Shown one piece after another: positions 61,880 to 64,000 of a stretch of DNA of 64,000 nt. The DNA lies in contig NC_052516.1 in assembly GCF_014356525.2 (NCBI RefSeq), positions 22,722,929 to 22,786,928 of the forward strand, given 5' to 3'. Both the position numbers and the translations under genes were made by a program. Source of the DNA: Nilaparvata lugens. Its lineage: Eukaryota; Arthropoda; Insecta; Hemiptera; Delphacidae. Under the pieces are notes generated by a model. It ran no database searches and was not told where the DNA came from. It saw only the letters and a list, made by a program, of their open reading frames with translations. Numbering within the stretch: the first letter of the stretch is position 1; the number at the start of each line of letters is the position of its first letter.

Positions 61880-62660
61880 TATAAATAATAAATAAATAGA
61901 TTTTATTGTCGTGAACCAATATAGGTAACTGACAAAGTCATAGTAATACAATTACAAAATAATAGAGTCAAAGCAATAGTTTAAAGTCACAAAGTAAAAT
62001 AAATTACATCAAGTAGAATCGAAAAACTCTGTCATACAATAGAAAGGTCTTAAAACCAGCCTTTCAAAAAGTTTTTTTTTTAAATAACAATATTTTCACA
62101 ACATTTGATATCCAATGGCAACTTATTGTACATTCTCAAGCCTATGCTGTCATAGTGTTTCATGCTCATGACAAGACGTTGATATGGAATATCAATGAGG
62201 TCTTTTTTCCTGGTGTTATAAGCATGAATATTGGATCTTTTATTCAAGCTATGGAGATTCTTTCTAGTGTGCATGATTACATGAAATATATAGAGATTTA
62301 TGACAGTCAATATTTTTGTTTTTTTGAAAAGAGGACGACAGTGATCTAGATACCCTGCACCTGTCAATATTCTAAAATCCTTTTTCTGCAAAAGCAAGAC
62401 CTTATTGATGTGGCAGCTGTTTCCATATACTAAAATTCCGTATGAAATTATGCTTTGGAAAAAAGCAAAATATGAGTTTCTGAGGTATTTTTCCGGTACA
62501 AGATTCTTCAACTGCCTTAACAGATAGATAACCCTAGATAACCTAGCAGAAACGAAATCTATGCGGGGTTCCCAGGTCAACCTGTGATCAAACATTAAGC
62601 CCAAAAACTTGTAGACTGTGAATTCGCGTGGATCGGAATGAGCATATTCTAACATTCCAG
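61880..62660 (-). mobile_element. Non-LTR retrotransposon, 5'-truncated 3' end, copy 2
   Basis: Same family as 28841-29728 (3' end GACAATAAAATCTATTTATT tail; shared FLGLMFD, RVIYLLRQLK and SYGILVYG motifs). Truncated before the catalytic box. 61537-61879 holds nothing recognisable. Confidence 0.87.
62080..62655 (-). pseudogene. Reverse transcriptase C-terminal fragment, open frame
   Basis: 191 codons uninterrupted. Motifs in order: FLGLMFDHRLTWEPR, RLSRVIYLLRQLKNLVP, LRNSYFAFFQSIISYGILVYG, KKDFRILTGAGYLDHCRPLF, IHAYNTRKKDLIDIPYQRL. This is the thumb and C-terminal region of a non-LTR reverse transcriptase. The catalytic domain and everything upstream are missing, so it cannot be active. The intact frame implies recent arrival compared with the frameshifted copy at 29 kb. 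Confidence 0.85.
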
Positions 62661-63110
62661 CTCTGTATTCTCAATAAATAAATCATTAATGGTATTAAGA
62701 TGCTAGTAGCTGAGTTATTCTAGTCAGTTACTAAGCTCTTCTCCATTTGTTGTAGTTAAACTGTTCCCATGACCTTATTTGGAATACTAGGGCGTGTGTA
62801 GTCGCTCGGCCAATTGCAGTCAAGCTCAACCTCCATTGGTCAACAAGCTAATGCTCTAAAGTGGGCTTACTCCCACACTACATATTCTGATTTCTGCTAC
62901 TAAATATTGAAGCTTTCAGTTCACTAGAGATTGATAAATGGTGTGACAGCCGAGACTAGTATATCAAATTGCTTTGATAAATTAGTGGTTTTGACAATAT
63001 CAAGTGGTTTTTATCAATATCTCCATTATATCTACAATGTTTCCATAGATAAAGAAATTAAATGAATTGAGTAGATAAATGAATTAAATAAGTTAAATAA
63101 ACCTCACTTT
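62661..63110. other. No recognised feature
   Basis: Unremarkable AT-rich sequence. Confidence 0.45.
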
Positions 63111-63348
63111 ATAAATAGCCTCACTATAAGAATGATACAAAGATTATACGAAGATGGTAAAAAAATGATACAAAGATGACAGACAAGGATAGCAACAGCA
63201 ATGTAAATCAAATACTGCCATTATAACGTGGACCTCACTATAGGAAAATGACCTGAAGATAATACGAAGATGATACAAAAATGAAAGACAAGAATAGCAA
63301 CACCAATATTAGTCAAGCACTGTCATTATAACGTGGACCCCACTATAA
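63111..63348. repeat. Duplicated solo ends of MITE family C
   Basis: Right-hand family C ends finish at 63242 (ACGTGGACCTCACTATA) and 63347 (ACGTGGACCCCACTATA), about 105 bp apart. Each is preceded by GATGATACAAA(A/G)ATGA, AGACAAG(G/A)ATAGCAAC. A third scrap, CCTCACTATAAG, is at 63119. No left ends are present. Confidence 0.75.
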
Positions 63349-63604
63349 TGGAATCTATGTCTTGGTCACTCAAGAATATCTTCCTAGCAATCTTCAAAAA
63401 TCAAACAGCATATTTTCATTCTGAGTGAAGATGTTCCCATTGGTTCAAAACGCACACCATAAAACGGAACACTGCACACATCCTCACACATCCTTACATC
63501 CTGGAAGGAAGTATTTATTGCAATTATTTTCACCTCCAAAGGACGATAAGGATGCACCGAAGGATACAAATGCGAAGGAATGAGAAGGAACAAATAGCAG
63601 AAGC
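63349..63604. other. No recognised feature
   Basis: A minus-strand frame (63593-63384) has no recognisable domain. Confidence 0.4.
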
Positions 63605-63862
63605 GTTAGAATAGGATAGTAGGAACGGTATAGATAAAGAAAAATAATACTGTTGTAGGAGAGTTGGAATGAGATAGAATACTATAGTAGGAACGTTATA
63701 GAGGAAGAAAATAATAATACTGAAGTCAAAGACTTAGAATGAGAAAGAATACGATAGTAGGAAAGTTATAGAGGGAGAAAAATAATACTGTAGTGGAAGA
63801 GTTAGAATGAGAAATAATATAGGATAGAAGGAACGTTTTAGAGGAAGACAGAAAAATCGTTA
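63605..63862. repeat. Tandem array, ~67-bp unit, four units
   Basis: GATAGTAGGAACG-like words recur about every 67 bp, with TTATAGAGG-AGAAAATAATACTG after each. Confidence 0.85.
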
Positions 63863-64000
63863 TAAGAATGAAAAGTTTGGACGTAACGTTGATAAACGTT
63901 CTATGTGCTTTTAAACAATGGAAATTCTCCTGTCTACTTTCCTATACGTTTTATTTCAGAGTCTACCATGCTTTGTTTTGCTTGACCTTACTGTAGTGAG

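Overview
The window is eukaryotic and AT-rich. It has spliced genes with GT-AG introns, large amounts of MITEs, tandem arrays and GAA/CTT microsatellites, and 5'-truncated non-LTR retrotransposons. The gene content (an insect cuticle-type chitin-binding protein) and repeat style suggest a hemipteran insect. A planthopper such as Nilaparvata is my best guess, by inference only. I see no bacterial operon, CRISPR array, tRNA or rRNA.

Two genes are supported, both on the minus strand. The main one is a secreted protein with a single chitin-binding domain (CPAP1 type). I reconstructed it as six coding exons: 48016-47986, 21690-21518, 17202-17067, 15414-15216, 13451-13176 and 11608-10627. All intron phases match and the predicted protein is 598 residues: signal peptide, six-cysteine CBM14 domain, acidic and basic linkers, and a long Asn/Tyr/Gln/Thr-rich tail. 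Its first intron is about 26.3 kb, so most of the window is intron of this gene. Downstream of it at 7302-7417 lies a clear first coding exon (strong Kozak context, upstream in-frame stop, GT donor). Its product resembles the N-terminus of a peroxisomal ABC transporter of the ABCD3/PMP70 type; the rest lies to the left or outside the window. A plus-strand promoter-like stretch with a possible 29-codon first exon (33.9-34.28 kb) is a weaker candidate.

Layout: 0-7.3 kb, polypyrimidine tract, 21/123-bp minisatellite, small MITEs, ABCD3-like intron. 7.3-10.6 kb, ABCD3-like 5' end and intergenic DNA. 10.6-21.7 kb, exons 6 to 2 of the CPAP1 gene, with a GAA tract, a triplicated splice acceptor, a 401-bp tandem array and a hAT-like element in its introns. 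21.7-48.0 kb, intron 1, packed with repeats. 48-64 kb, upstream region of the gene (5' UTR exon(s) not located) with more repeats and non-LTR fragments.

Repeat families recognised by comparing copies within the window: A, ~140-bp near-palindromic MITE (GTTGCACAAAAGCCGG ends, 5 copies). B, ~90-bp MITE (TTCAAACTGTCAGCATT-type ends, about 9 copies). C, TATAGTGAGGTCCACG-ended MITEs in three size classes (~217, ~383, ~850 bp; 10 full copies plus solo ends). D, ~280-bp MITE with very long TIRs (4 copies). E, foldback element (3 copies). F, (ATT)n-tailed retroposon end (3 copies). G, ~640-bp element that carries A at a fixed internal position (3 copies). A Helentron/HINE-like family with an internal CA/GT microsatellite (4 copies). 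Three non-LTR reverse-transcriptase 3' fragments.
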